From contig NZ_UAUI01000007.1 in the NCBI RefSeq assembly GCF_900455735.1, forward strand, positions 62,001 to 126,000: a stretch of DNA of 64,000 nucleotides, written 5' to 3'. The DNA is from Rhodococcus wratislaviensis (GTDB lineage Bacteria; Actinomycetota; Actinomycetes; Mycobacteriales; Mycobacteriaceae). The notes below the pieces were generated by a model that was not told the DNA's origin, ran no database searches, and was given only the letters and a program-made list of their open reading frames with translations. The position numbers and the translations under genes are program-made. Of this stretch, positions 8,282-16,399 are shown one piece after another. How positions within the stretch are numbered: position 1 is the stretch's first letter; each line of letters begins with the position of its first letter.

Positions 8282-9994
8282 ATGAATCTCACGGATCACG
8301 AGCCACGGAAAACCGGTCGGAACATGCGCGTCGCCGACTACATCGTCGCGGCGCTGGCCGCAGAGGGTATCGAGCACGTCTTCGGAGTGGGAGGCGCGAA
8401 CATCGAGGATCTGTACGACGCGCTGCACCGCTCCCGCGACGTCGAGGGCGTCGTCGCCAAACACGAGTTCTCGGCGACGACGATGGCCGACGGGTATGCC
8501 AGGACGTCGAACCGGATCGGTGTGGTCGCCGCGACGTCGGGCGGGGGTGCGCTCAATGTGATCGCCGGTCTCGGTGAGGCATTCGCGTCCCGTGTGCCGA
8601 TCCTGGCATTGGTCGGGCAACCGCCGACGACGCTGGAAGGGATGGGCGCATTCCAGGACACGAGTGGACTGGCGGGGTCGATCGATGCGTCCCGGTTGTT
8701 CGGTGAGGTATCCGTGTACTGCGCGCGCGTCGACTCGCCGCTCGACCTCGCACGCCAGCTCGCCGAGGCGCTCGCCGCCGCGCGCCGCGGCGGACCGGCG
8801 GTTCTCCTGCTGCCGAAGGACGTTCAGCAGGCGATCGGCGAGTTCCCGGAACCGCGCCGATCGGTCACGACCACACCCCGCACCACCACGACGGACCTCA
8901 CGCGGCTCGCCGAAGCGCTGCGCGACGACTACGGACGCATCACCGTCATCGCCGGCGACGAGGTCGCGCGAGCCGGCGCGCGAACGGAACTCGCGGAACT
9001 CGCCCACGTGCTCGGTGCCCGGGTGGCCGTCACGCCCGACGCGAGGGACGTGCTCGATCCTGCGGCGCCCGGGCGGCTCGGGGTCACCGGCGCGATGGGG
9101 AATCCGGATGTCGTGGACGCACTGCAGGATTCCGACGTCTGCCTGCTCGTCGGCACGCGACTGCCGGTGATGGCACGGGGAGGTCTCGATGCGGTGCTCG
9201 AGAAGACGCTGGTGTACAGCGTCGGTTCGGCGACGCCGTATCTCCAGACCCATCACGTGTCGACGCGGGATCTGCGGGCGACACTGTGTGGGCTCGTCGC
9301 CGAGATCGGACCGGCGGCGACGCGTCCGCCCGTCGCGCAGTGCGATCCGACCCCGATCGACGTGCCGCCGTCCGGCACGTCGGGTCTGCGCTACACGGAC
9401 GCGGTGAAGGCGCTCGCCGCGGTGATGCCCACGGGCGCCGATGTGTTCGCGGACGCAGGAAACACGGGTGCCGCTGTGGTGCATCACCTTCCGGTTACCG
9501 CCGGAGGCCGGTTCGTGGTGGCGCTCGGAATGGGCGGGATGGGCTACACGTTCGGCGCCGCGATCGGTTCCGCCTTCTCGCGCGGCCGCCGCACGTTCGT
9601 GATCGCCGGCGACGGTGCGTTCTACGCGCACGGGCTCGAGATCCACACGGCGGTCGAGTACGACGTGCCGGTCACGTTCGTCGTGTTCAACAACAACGCC
9701 CACGCGATGTGCCTGACCCGCGAGCAGGTGTACTTCGAGGGCACCTACACCTACAGCCGGTTTCGTCCCGCACACATCGCGGCGGGAGTCGGCGCACTGT
9801 TTCCCGGCTTGCCGTCCCACACGGTCGACACGCATGCCGGCCTGGCCGACTCGCTCCGGGCCACGGCCGACTCGGCGGGGCCCGCTGTCATCGAAGTCGC
9901 CTGCGACGCCGACGAGTTGCCGCCGTTCCTGCCGTTCCTGCCCGCACGACGCCCGACCGAGAGATCCGAATCCCGAGAAGGAGCCCGCCGATGA
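8282..9994 (+). CDS. ThDP-dependent enzyme, acetolactate synthase-like
   Basis: A 570-residue thiamine diphosphate enzyme with the acetolactate synthase / pyruvate decarboxylase fold. The N-terminal Pyr domain has VFGVGGANIEDLYDAL and the cofactor-activating glutamate E62 in KHEFSATTMADGYAR. A linker domain follows, then the PP domain with the Mg/ThDP motif GDG (443-445) to NNN (470-472). It is unlikely to be the branched-chain enzyme: it stands apart from ilvN/ilvC and heads an operon with SRPBCC, KAS III-like and aminotransferase genes under a SigL-type promoter. Decarboxylation of a 2-oxo acid or acyloin-type carboligation is likely; the substrate is unknown. An internal ATG at residue 15 is an alternative start. 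The stop overlaps the next start as ATGA. Confidence 0.8.
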   Translation: MNLTDHEPRKTGRNMRVADYIVAALAAEGIEHVFGVGGANIEDLYDALHRSRDVEGVVAKHEFSATTMADGYARTSNRIGVVAATSGGGALNVIAGLGEAFASRVPILALVGQPPTTLEGMGAFQDTSGLAGSIDASRLFGEVSVYCARVDSPLDLARQLAEALAAARRGGPAVLLLPKDVQQAIGEFPEPRRSVTTTPRTTTTDLTRLAEALRDDYGRITVIAGDEVARAGARTELAELAHVLGARVAVTPDARDVLDPAAPGRLGVTGAMGNPDVVDALQDSDVCLLVGTRLPVMARGGLDAVLEKTLVYSVGSATPYLQTHHVSTRDLRATLCGLVAEIGPAATRPPVAQCDPTPIDVPPSGTSGLRYTDAVKALAAVMPTGADVFADAGNTGAAVVHHLPVTAGGRFVVALGMGGMGYTFGAAIGSAFSRGRRTFVIAGDGAFYAHGLEIHTAVEYDVPVTFVVFNNNAHAMCLTREQVYFEGTYTYSRFRPAHIAAGVGALFPGLPSHTVDTHAGLADSLRATADSAGPAVIEVACDADELPPFLPFLPARRPTERSESREGARR

Positions 9995-10650
9995 CCGCTC
10001 GAGAGATCGCCCCGCTGCCCGACCTTCCCGCCGACCTGCCCGGCCTCGTCCGCATCGAGACCTCCGACCGTCAGGCGACGACACCGATCATCATGGACAT
10101 GCTGAGGTCCGTGTATCCGCACGACCAGGTGTTCGGAAAGTACTGCACTGTCAACGAATACATCGACTGCCCGCCGGACGAGGTGTTCCGGTACCTCTCC
10201 GACACGCGCAGCCTCGAGGAATGGACGTACAGCCTCCGGGGATTCACCCCGGCCGGTGAACCCGGGCTGTGGCTCGCGTACGACCGCCTGGGCGACACGA
10301 CCGAGATCTACACGCGCACCGTGGCACACCCGGCCGCGATGACCGTCGACTATCACTGTGCCTGGGACCAGGGCAAACACCTGTGGATGGTGTATCTGAT
10401 GCGCGTGGTGGACGCGCGCACGGTCCTGGACGTCGACGGATCGGTCGTGCTGTGGACCAATTGCCACCATCCGTTCTACGACGACAATCCCTACCCCGAG
10501 ACCGCTCCCGCGGACCGGGTTCCGTGGGTGGGCGACTTCTGGGACATGTTCGCCGCCGGACACCAACTCGAGATGAGCAATCTCAAGGCGATCTGCGAAT
10601 ACCGGTGGGCGAACGACCTGCCCGTGACCCCGACCTGGATGAGTGAGTGA
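9991..10650 (+). CDS. SRPBCC-fold protein (polyketide cyclase/dehydrase-like)
   Basis: A 219-residue protein with an SRPBCC/START-like hydrophobic cavity domain after a roughly 50-residue N-terminal extension. The domain opens with NEYIDCPPDEVFRYLSDTRSLEEWTYSLRGFTP, the usual first strand and helix pair of this fold. It continues with alternating strands and ends in a long helix (FWDMFAAGHQLEMSNLKAICEYRW). It is coupled to the ThDP gene (4-base overlap) and lies 3 bases before the KAS III-like gene. Such proteins act as cyclases, aromatases or ligand carriers in natural-product pathways. A role in shaping or holding the operon's intermediate is plausible but not shown. Confidence 0.68.
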   Translation: MTAREIAPLPDLPADLPGLVRIETSDRQATTPIIMDMLRSVYPHDQVFGKYCTVNEYIDCPPDEVFRYLSDTRSLEEWTYSLRGFTPAGEPGLWLAYDRLGDTTEIYTRTVAHPAAMTVDYHCAWDQGKHLWMVYLMRVVDARTVLDVDGSVVLWTNCHHPFYDDNPYPETAPADRVPWVGDFWDMFAAGHQLEMSNLKAICEYRWANDLPVTPTWMSE

Positions 10651-10653
10651 GAC

Positions 10654-11676
10654 ATGGACACCGTCAGCCTGATCGACATTGCCGGCTACCTGCCCGAGAA
10701 CCGGGTGGGAGCAGACTATTTCGCCCAATTCGCCGCGTCCGATCGGCTCGCCGAGAACATCATGTTCCGGGCGCCGAAATTCCGCCACCACATCGCGAGC
10801 GACGAGAACGCCGTCGACATGGCGGAACGTGCGATCGCCCCACTGGTCGAGCGGAACGGCGCCGAACTCGTGTCCAACGTGGACATTCTCATCACCCACA
10901 CCCAGCTGCCCGACGTCCCCATCCTGGGCACCGGCGGGGAACTCGCGCGCCGGATGGGAATCACCCCGGACTGGGTGGTGGACCTGCACAACGGCGGCTG
11001 CGCGTCGTTCGTGTACATGATCAAACTGGCACGTCAGATCATGCAGACCGGTGACGCGTCGACCGCCCTGATCGTGTCGGTGCAGAACAGTGCGGGCCAG
11101 ATCTTCACGCAATCGGACGTGCGCGCGCTGGCACAGTCGGCGGTGCCCGGTGACGGCGCGGGCGCGTGCCTGCTCGTGAAGTCGGAGGCCGCGCCGGTGC
11201 TCGGGCTCGAATGCCGGACCTACCCCGAGTTCGCCGGGGACATGACGGCCGCCGTCGATCCGCCTCGCAAGTACTGGGAGGCGGGAACCGGCCAACTGCA
11301 CATCGGGTTCACCGAATCGAGGATCGCGAAGGTCTTCGCCCGCGGGAACCGGCTCGTCCCCGAAGTGGCACTCGCGGTGTGCAAGCAGATCGGCATCACC
11401 ACCGACGAGATCGACACCCTGGTCACCAACCAGCCCAACCGGCTGTTTCTCCGCAACTGGCGGGACGCACTCGAGCTCCCGGCGGAACGACACCCCGACA
11501 CGTTCGACGAATGCGGGAACCTGTTCGGCGCCGCGATCCCCGTCACCCTCGACCTCGAGAACCGGGCAGGCCGCATCCCCAACGGCTCGCTGGTGATGAT
11601 GTCCGCGTTCGCCCATGCCGGCGACTTCGCCGGGGCCGGGGCGATCCGATGGGGCGCCGCCCCGGCGGGGGTGTGA
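10654..11676 (+). CDS. KAS III-like thiolase-fold enzyme with altered triad
   Basis: A 340-residue member of the 3-oxoacyl-ACP synthase III superfamily. The nucleophile is C116 in DLHNGGCASFVY, and PGDGAGACLLV follows as in FabH. The catalytic Asn is N289 (ECGNLFGAAIP). The family histidine (PHQAN in FabH) is replaced by Asn, in TNQPN at 258-262. Without that His, decarboxylative condensation with malonyl-ACP is doubtful; acyl transfer or another condensation is possible. The gene sits in the SigL-controlled operon, 3 bases after the SRPBCC gene and 1 base before the aminotransferase, so its acyl substrate probably feeds the same pathway. Confidence 0.78.
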   Translation: MDTVSLIDIAGYLPENRVGADYFAQFAASDRLAENIMFRAPKFRHHIASDENAVDMAERAIAPLVERNGAELVSNVDILITHTQLPDVPILGTGGELARRMGITPDWVVDLHNGGCASFVYMIKLARQIMQTGDASTALIVSVQNSAGQIFTQSDVRALAQSAVPGDGAGACLLVKSEAAPVLGLECRTYPEFAGDMTAAVDPPRKYWEAGTGQLHIGFTESRIAKVFARGNRLVPEVALAVCKQIGITTDEIDTLVTNQPNRLFLRNWRDALELPAERHPDTFDECGNLFGAAIPVTLDLENRAGRIPNGSLVMMSAFAHAGDFAGAGAIRWGAAPAGV

Positions 11677-11677
11677 G

Positions 11678-12727
11678 ATGACCACCCCGACCCTCGCGGG
11701 ACCCGGTGTGAGATTCGATCTCGCGCTGAGCGAGAACCCGTTCGCCCCGTTGCCCTCCGTGCTCGACGCGCTCGACGGTGTGATGCGCCGGGCACATCGG
11801 TATCCGGAGTTCCTGCCCGACCGGCTGATCGAGGTCATTGCGGATCACGAAGGGCTCGACGCCGATCAGGTGGTGGTGGGCGCCGGTGCGACCGGCGTCG
11901 CACTGCAGATCATGCGCTCCGTCGCCGGGCCGGGGCAGCGGATCGTGTTCACCGCCCCGACGTTCGACGGGTACCCGATCATGGCGCGCATCGCGGCACT
12001 CGACGCGGTGCCGATCCCGATTCTCCCGGACGGCGGGCAGGATCTGGCCGCGATGGCGGCCGCGATCGACGACCGCACCCGGCTCGTCGTCGTCTGCCGC
12101 CCGCACAATCCCACCGGAACCCTCGTCGGCACCGCCGAGCTGGCGGAATTCCTCCGGCGTGTGCCGGAACGGGTGGTCGTCGTCCTCGACGAGGCCTACG
12201 TGGAGTTCGTCGACCGCCGACTGGCCCTGGACGTGCATCGCATCATCGCCGAACATCCGAACGTCGTGTTCCTGCGAACGTTCTCCAAGGCGTACGGTCT
12301 GGCCGGGTTGCGTATCGGATTCGGCTTCGCGAATGCGGCTCTGGCGCGGACGATTCGAACGCTGCAACTGCCGTTCGGGATGGGCGGCGCCGCCGTTCCC
12401 GCGGTCACGGCGTCGTACGCCGCCGAGGGCCAGCTGCGTGCCCGGGTGGCCGCCATCGTCGCCGAACGTGACGAACTGTGGCGCTCGGTGAGGGCGGCGG
12501 GAATTCCGGTCCCGCGCAGTCACGCCAACTTCCTGTACATCCCCGGAGAGGCGGTCGGTGACGCATTGGCCCGCGCCGGCATCCACGCGCGCACCTACCC
12601 CAATGGTGACGCCCGGATAGCGGTCGGGAACCCGGACGCCGGGCGTGCGGTGATCGATGCGCTCAGGCCGACAGTGCCCGGTACCGCTGCAGCTCGGTGT
12701 GGGTCTGCGAGTACCGGTCGAGCATGA
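11678..12727 (+). CDS. PLP aminotransferase, histidinol-phosphate aminotransferase-like
   Basis: A 349-residue class I/II (fold type I) PLP enzyme resembling HisC. Visible motifs are LSENPFAPLPSV at 18-29, RPHNPTGT (cofactor Asn), DEAYVEF (D171, Y174), and the Schiff-base lysine K204 in TFSKAYGLAGLRIGF. It starts one base after the KAS III-like stop. As last gene of the SigL-linked operon it probably aminates a keto intermediate, or releases a carbanion as aminotransferase-like synthases do. True histidine biosynthesis is unlikely because no other his gene is near. The last 65 bases overlap the convergent chelatase gene, and its C-terminal tail looks non-conserved. Confidence 0.78.
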   Translation: MTTPTLAGPGVRFDLALSENPFAPLPSVLDALDGVMRRAHRYPEFLPDRLIEVIADHEGLDADQVVVGAGATGVALQIMRSVAGPGQRIVFTAPTFDGYPIMARIAALDAVPIPILPDGGQDLAAMAAAIDDRTRLVVVCRPHNPTGTLVGTAELAEFLRRVPERVVVVLDEAYVEFVDRRLALDVHRIIAEHPNVVFLRTFSKAYGLAGLRIGFGFANAALARTIRTLQLPFGMGGAAVPAVTASYAAEGQLRARVAAIVAERDELWRSVRAAGIPVPRSHANFLYIPGEAVGDALARAGIHARTYPNGDARIAVGNPDAGRAVIDALRPTVPGTAAARCGSASTGRA

Positions 12728-13418
12728 CGTCGAGGAGCCGGGGGTGCGGTCCGATGGTGGCCGCGTAGGTGAGGCCGGGTCCGCACGATTCCGCCGAACG
12801 GCTCAACCGGTCCGTGAGCAGTCCCGGAGCCAGGAACCACGGTGCGATCACGATGCGCTCGGCCCCGGCCTGCCGCAGCGTCGAGATCGCCTGCTGCACT
12901 GTCGGTTCCGCCGACGTCGCGAAACACGTCACCGCTCCCGACCAACGGGTGCCCGCGACGACCGATCCGGCCAGCTCGCGGGTTCGGTCGTTCGCGGCCG
13001 GGTCGGAGGAGCCGACCGCGGCGAGGACGACCCCGAGACCGGACTCGCCGGCGGAACCGCCGGCCTCGCCGATACGGTCACGGACGGCCTCGACCAGCCG
13101 CGCATCGTGACCGAGTACGTCGGCCTGCCGGACGTGCAGGTGGGGGTGGCGGAGGCGGGCGGCGTCGAGGAGTGCCGGAAGGTCGACGCGTGCGTGGAAC
13201 GCGCTGCCCAGCAGCATCGGAACCACGACGGCGGAGGAATGCCCCTCGGCGGCGACCGCGTCGATCACCTGGTCCACGGACGGTGCGTTGAGGTCCAGGA
13301 AACACAGGCGGACGTCGAGGTCCGGCTGCTTCGCCCGGAGCGCCGACACGGCAGCCGCCACCACCCGCGCACTGCGGGGGTCGCGACTGCCGTGGGCGAC
13401 AGCGATCAGCGGGGTCAT
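12663..13418 (-). CDS. Sirohydrochlorin chelatase (CbiX/SirB type)
   Basis: A 251-residue class II chelatase with two CbiX half-domains. The first begins LIAVAHGSRDPRS with the metal-binding His of the GHGS-like loop, followed by CFLDLNAPSVDQVID and VVVPMLLGSAFHARVDLP. The second half carries the parallel VIAPWFLAPGLLTDRL strand. It inserts a metal into sirohydrochlorin, here most likely Fe2+ to give siroheme for the sulfite reductase encoded four genes upstream. It follows cysN by 4 bases and is the last gene of sir-cysH-cysD-cysN. ATG 13418 is used; the longer upstream frame only runs into cysN. Confidence 0.85.
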   Translation of the reverse strand: MTPLIAVAHGSRDPRSARVVAAAVSALRAKQPDLDVRLCFLDLNAPSVDQVIDAVAAEGHSSAVVVPMLLGSAFHARVDLPALLDAARLRHPHLHVRQADVLGHDARLVEAVRDRIGEAGGSAGESGLGVVLAAVGSSDPAANDRTRELAGSVVAGTRWSGAVTCFATSAEPTVQQAISTLRQAGAERIVIAPWFLAPGLLTDRLSRSAESCGPGLTYAATIGPHPRLLDVMLDRYSQTHTELQRYRALSA

Positions 13419-13422
13419 CGCA

Positions 13423-14739
13423 CTAGACGCGCTCGCCGAGCTCCACCGCTGCGATGGCATCTCCGACGAGGCCGGCCGCGAGCGTGTTGCCGCCGGCCGG
13501 ATCGATCAGCAGGAAGCTGCCGGTGTGGCGGTTCACGGTGTAGTCGTCCGCGACGATCGGCTCGGCGACACGCACCGAGATCTTGCCGATCTCGTTGAGT
13601 TCCAACGACTCCGGGCTGGGCTCCGAGGTGAGCTCCTGCTCGTTGAAGCGCTCGACGAGCGTGCCGACGATGGCCTGCGTGGTGCGGGTGCCGTGCTTGA
13701 GCAGCAGGCGCGCGCCGGGACGCAGCGGCTTCTCGGCCAGCCAGCAGACCGTCGCGTCGAATTCGCCGAGCGGCTCCGGGGCGTCGGCGGGGGAGGCGAT
13801 GACGTCGCCGCGGGAGACGTCGACGTCGTCGGCCAGCACGAGAGTGACGCTGCGGCCGGCGTGGGCGCTGTCGAGTTCGCCGTCCGCGGTGTCGATGCGG
13901 GTGACCGTGGTGCGGACACCCGACGGCAGGATCACGACCTCGTCACCCGGGGTCACCTCACCCGCGGCGACCTGTCCGGCGTACCCGCGGTAGTCCGGGA
14001 ACTCCGCCGTTCGCGGACGGATCACGTACTGGACGGGGAAGCGGAGACCGACCCGGTGGGGTTCGGCGTCGACGGGCACCGACTCGAGGTGCTCGATGAG
14101 CGTGGGGCCGTCGTAGTACGGGGTGTTCTCCGAACGCACCGCGACGTTGTCGCCGTGCAGGGCCGACACCGGGATCTCGACGACGTCCTCGGACGCCCAG
14201 CCGAGCGAACTGGTCAGCGAGTTGAACTCCGCCGAAATGTTCGCGAACACGGTCGCCGGATCCTCGACGAGGTCGATCTTGTTGACGGCCAGCACCAGCT
14301 TGGGGACGCCGAGCAGCGCGAGAACGGCGGCGTGCTTGCGCGTCTGGGAAATGACACCCTTGCGGGCATCGACCAGCAGGATCACCATCTGCGCGGTGGA
14401 CGCGCCCGACACCGTGTTCCGGGTGTACTGCACGTGCCCGGGAGTGTCGGCGAGGACGAAGGAGCGGCGGGGGGTCGCGAAGTACCGGTACGCCACGTCG
14501 ATCGTGATGCCCTGTTCACGTTCCGCGCGCAGGCCGTCGACCAGCAGCGACAGGTCGGGGGTGGACAGCCCCTTGTCGACCGATGCCCGGGTGACGGCGT
14601 CGATCTGGTCGGCGAGAACCGATTTCGTGTCGTACAGCAGACGGCCGACGAGGGTCGACTTGCCGTCGTCCACACTGCCGGCGGTGGCAAGCCGAAGCAA
14701 CTGCGTGCTTCGCGGGCTACGCACGTGGAGGTCGCTCAT
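13423..14739 (-). CDS. cysN: Sulfate adenylyltransferase subunit 1 (CysN), assimilation copy
   Basis: A 438-residue GTPase subunit of ATP sulfurylase. Motifs are GSVDDGKST, ITIDVAYRYF, DTPGH and NKID, followed by two beta-barrel domains ending about residue 430. Unlike the copy at 1412-3292 it has no APS kinase domain, so it makes APS only. That suits its place two genes after cysH, whose product reduces APS directly. It lies 2 bases after cysD. Confidence 0.95.
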   Translation of the reverse strand: MSDLHVRSPRSTQLLRLATAGSVDDGKSTLVGRLLYDTKSVLADQIDAVTRASVDKGLSTPDLSLLVDGLRAEREQGITIDVAYRYFATPRRSFVLADTPGHVQYTRNTVSGASTAQMVILLVDARKGVISQTRKHAAVLALLGVPKLVLAVNKIDLVEDPATVFANISAEFNSLTSSLGWASEDVVEIPVSALHGDNVAVRSENTPYYDGPTLIEHLESVPVDAEPHRVGLRFPVQYVIRPRTAEFPDYRGYAGQVAAGEVTPGDEVVILPSGVRTTVTRIDTADGELDSAHAGRSVTLVLADDVDVSRGDVIASPADAPEPLGEFDATVCWLAEKPLRPGARLLLKHGTRTTQAIVGTLVERFNEQELTSEPSPESLELNEIGKISVRVAEPIVADDYTVNRHTGSFLLIDPAGGNTLAAGLVGDAIAAVELGERV

Positions 14740-14741
14740 GA

Positions 14742-15695
14742 TCAGAAATAGCCCTCTCGCTTGCGGTCTTCCATGGCCGCTTCGGAAACTCGGTCGTCGC
14801 CGCGGGTTGCGCCGCGCTCGGTCAGCCGGGACGCTGCGACCTCGGCGAGAATCGCCTCGTTGTCGCCGGCCTCGGAAAGAACTGCGCCCGTGGTGGACCC
14901 GTCGCCGACGGTGCGGTACCGCACCGACAGCGTCTGCAGGTCCTCACCCTCGGACGGTCCGCCCCACACGCCGGGCGTCATCCACATGCCGTCGCGCTGG
15001 TACACCTCGCGCTGGTGCGCGTAGTAGATGCTGGCCAGTTCGACGTTGTCACGGGCGATGTACCGCCAGATGTCGAGTTCGGTAAAGTTGCTGAGCGGGA
15101 AGACGCGGACCTGCTCACCGGGGGAGTGCTTGCCGTTGTACAGGTTCCACAGTTCGGGGCGCTGCTTCTTCGGGTCCCACTGGCCGAAACTGTTGCGCAG
15201 CGAGAAGATGCGCTCCTTGGCCCGGGCCCGCTCCTCGTCGCGTCGAGCGCCACCGAAGACGGCGTCGAAACGGTTCTCGGCGATGGCGTCGAGCAGCGGA
15301 ACGGTCTGGAGGGGGTTGCGGATCCCGTCGGGGCGCTCGGTGAGCCGGCCGTCGGCCAGGTAGTCCTCGACCTTCGCCACGTGCAGGCGCAGGTTGTACG
15401 TGGACACGACGTGATCGCGGAAGTCGAGGACTTCCTGAAGGTTGTGTCCGGTGTCGACGTGCAGCAGCGCGAACGGCAGCGGTGCGGGCCAGAACGCCTT
15501 GATCGCCAGGTGCAGCAGCACCGTGGAGTCCTTGCCGCCGGAGAACAGGATCACCGGGCGTTCGAATTCGCCCGCGACCTCGCGGAAGATGTGGATGGCT
15601 TCCGACTCGAGCGCGTCGAGCGTGTCGAACTGCGCCCCGTCCAACTGCGGCCGGAGGGCGGATTCGGCGAGGGAAGTGGAGATGTCGATGGTCAT
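14742..15695 (-). CDS. cysD: Sulfate adenylyltransferase subunit 2 (CysD), assimilation copy
   Basis: A 317-residue catalytic ATP sulfurylase subunit. Motifs are the PP-loop SGGKDSTVLL, HVDTGHNLQEVLDFRD, VFGGARRDEERARAKE, RVFPLSNFTELDIWRYIA and the closing MEDRKREGYF. The ATG overlaps the cysH stop (ATGA). With the following cysN it forms the APS-producing pair of the reductive operon. A longer upstream frame is only the reverse reading of cysH. Confidence 0.95.
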   Translation of the reverse strand: MTIDISTSLAESALRPQLDGAQFDTLDALESEAIHIFREVAGEFERPVILFSGGKDSTVLLHLAIKAFWPAPLPFALLHVDTGHNLQEVLDFRDHVVSTYNLRLHVAKVEDYLADGRLTERPDGIRNPLQTVPLLDAIAENRFDAVFGGARRDEERARAKERIFSLRNSFGQWDPKKQRPELWNLYNGKHSPGEQVRVFPLSNFTELDIWRYIARDNVELASIYYAHQREVYQRDGMWMTPGVWGGPSEGEDLQTLSVRYRTVGDGSTTGAVLSEAGDNEAILAEVAASRLTERGATRGDDRVSEAAMEDRKREGYF

Positions 15696-16399
15696 GAGGC
15701 GTGCAACCCGCATTCTGTCTTGGCCTGACCGGCCCAGCGGCCGCTGCGCGGATCGCTGCCGGGGGCTGGCTTGCTGGTGCACGGAGCGCACCCGATGGAC
15801 GGATAGCCTTCGTCGACGAGCGGATTCACCAGAATCGAGTGCTCGTCGATGTAGGACTGCATGTCTTCGTCGGACCACGCGGCGATCGGATTGATCTTCA
15901 CCAGACCGAACGCGTCGTCGAACGAGATCAGGGGGGCGTTGGCGCGGGTGGGCGCCTCGACTCGCCGGATACCGGTGACCCACGCCTTGTAGCCGGACAG
16001 GGTCTTCTTCAGCGGGGCGACCTTCCGCAGTGCGCAGCACCGGTTGGGTTCGCGGGCGAACAGATCCTTGCCCTCCGCCGCGTCCTGCTCGGCGACGCTC
16101 GCCTCGGCCCGCGCGTTGATCACGTTGACGCCGTACACCTGCTCGACGGCGTCGCGGGTGCCGATGGTTTCCGCGAAGTGGTAGCCGGTGTCGAGGAACA
16201 GCACGTCCACGCCGGGATGGACTTGGGCGGCGAGGTGCACCAGAACGCCGTCCTGCATGTTCGAGGCGACGATGTAGTCGCTTCCGAATGTCTCTTCCGT
16301 CCACCGCAGCAGTTCGTGCGCGGAGGCACCCTCGAGGCTTGCCGCGCCCTGCGCGGCAAGGAGCCGAAGGTCGTCCTGGGTGGCTGTGGCGAGATTCAA
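15692..16399 (-). CDS. cysH: APS reductase (CysH), [4Fe-4S] type
   Basis: A 235-residue adenylyl-sulfate reductase converting APS and thioredoxin to sulfite and AMP. The cysteine pattern RCCALRK and GCAPCT is that of iron-sulfur APS reductases, and the C-terminal ECGLH carries the catalytic Cys. SNMQDGVLVHL and FLDTGYHFAET are the nucleotide-binding segments. The chosen start is TTG, which overlaps the sir stop and has GGAG 7 bases upstream. An ATG 33 bases further up would add an Arg-rich stretch that is only the reverse of the sir tail. It stands between sir and cysD, so APS made by CysDN is reduced to sulfite and passed to Sir. Confidence 0.92.
   Translation of the reverse strand: MNLATATQDDLRLLAAQGAASLEGASAHELLRWTEETFGSDYIVASNMQDGVLVHLAAQVHPGVDVLFLDTGYHFAETIGTRDAVEQVYGVNVINARAEASVAEQDAAEGKDLFAREPNRCCALRKVAPLKKTLSGYKAWVTGIRRVEAPTRANAPLISFDDAFGLVKINPIAAWSDEDMQSYIDEHSILVNPLVDEGYPSIGCAPCTSKPAPGSDPRSGRWAGQAKTECGLHAS

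Noticed and set aside
8282..9994. Annotation as IlvB (branched-chain acetolactate synthase)
   Set aside because: No ilvN/ilvC neighbours, and the operon and SigL-type promoter point to a specialised role.
10654..11676. Annotation as ordinary FabH
   Set aside because: Catalytic His is replaced and the gene is not with fatty-acid synthesis genes.
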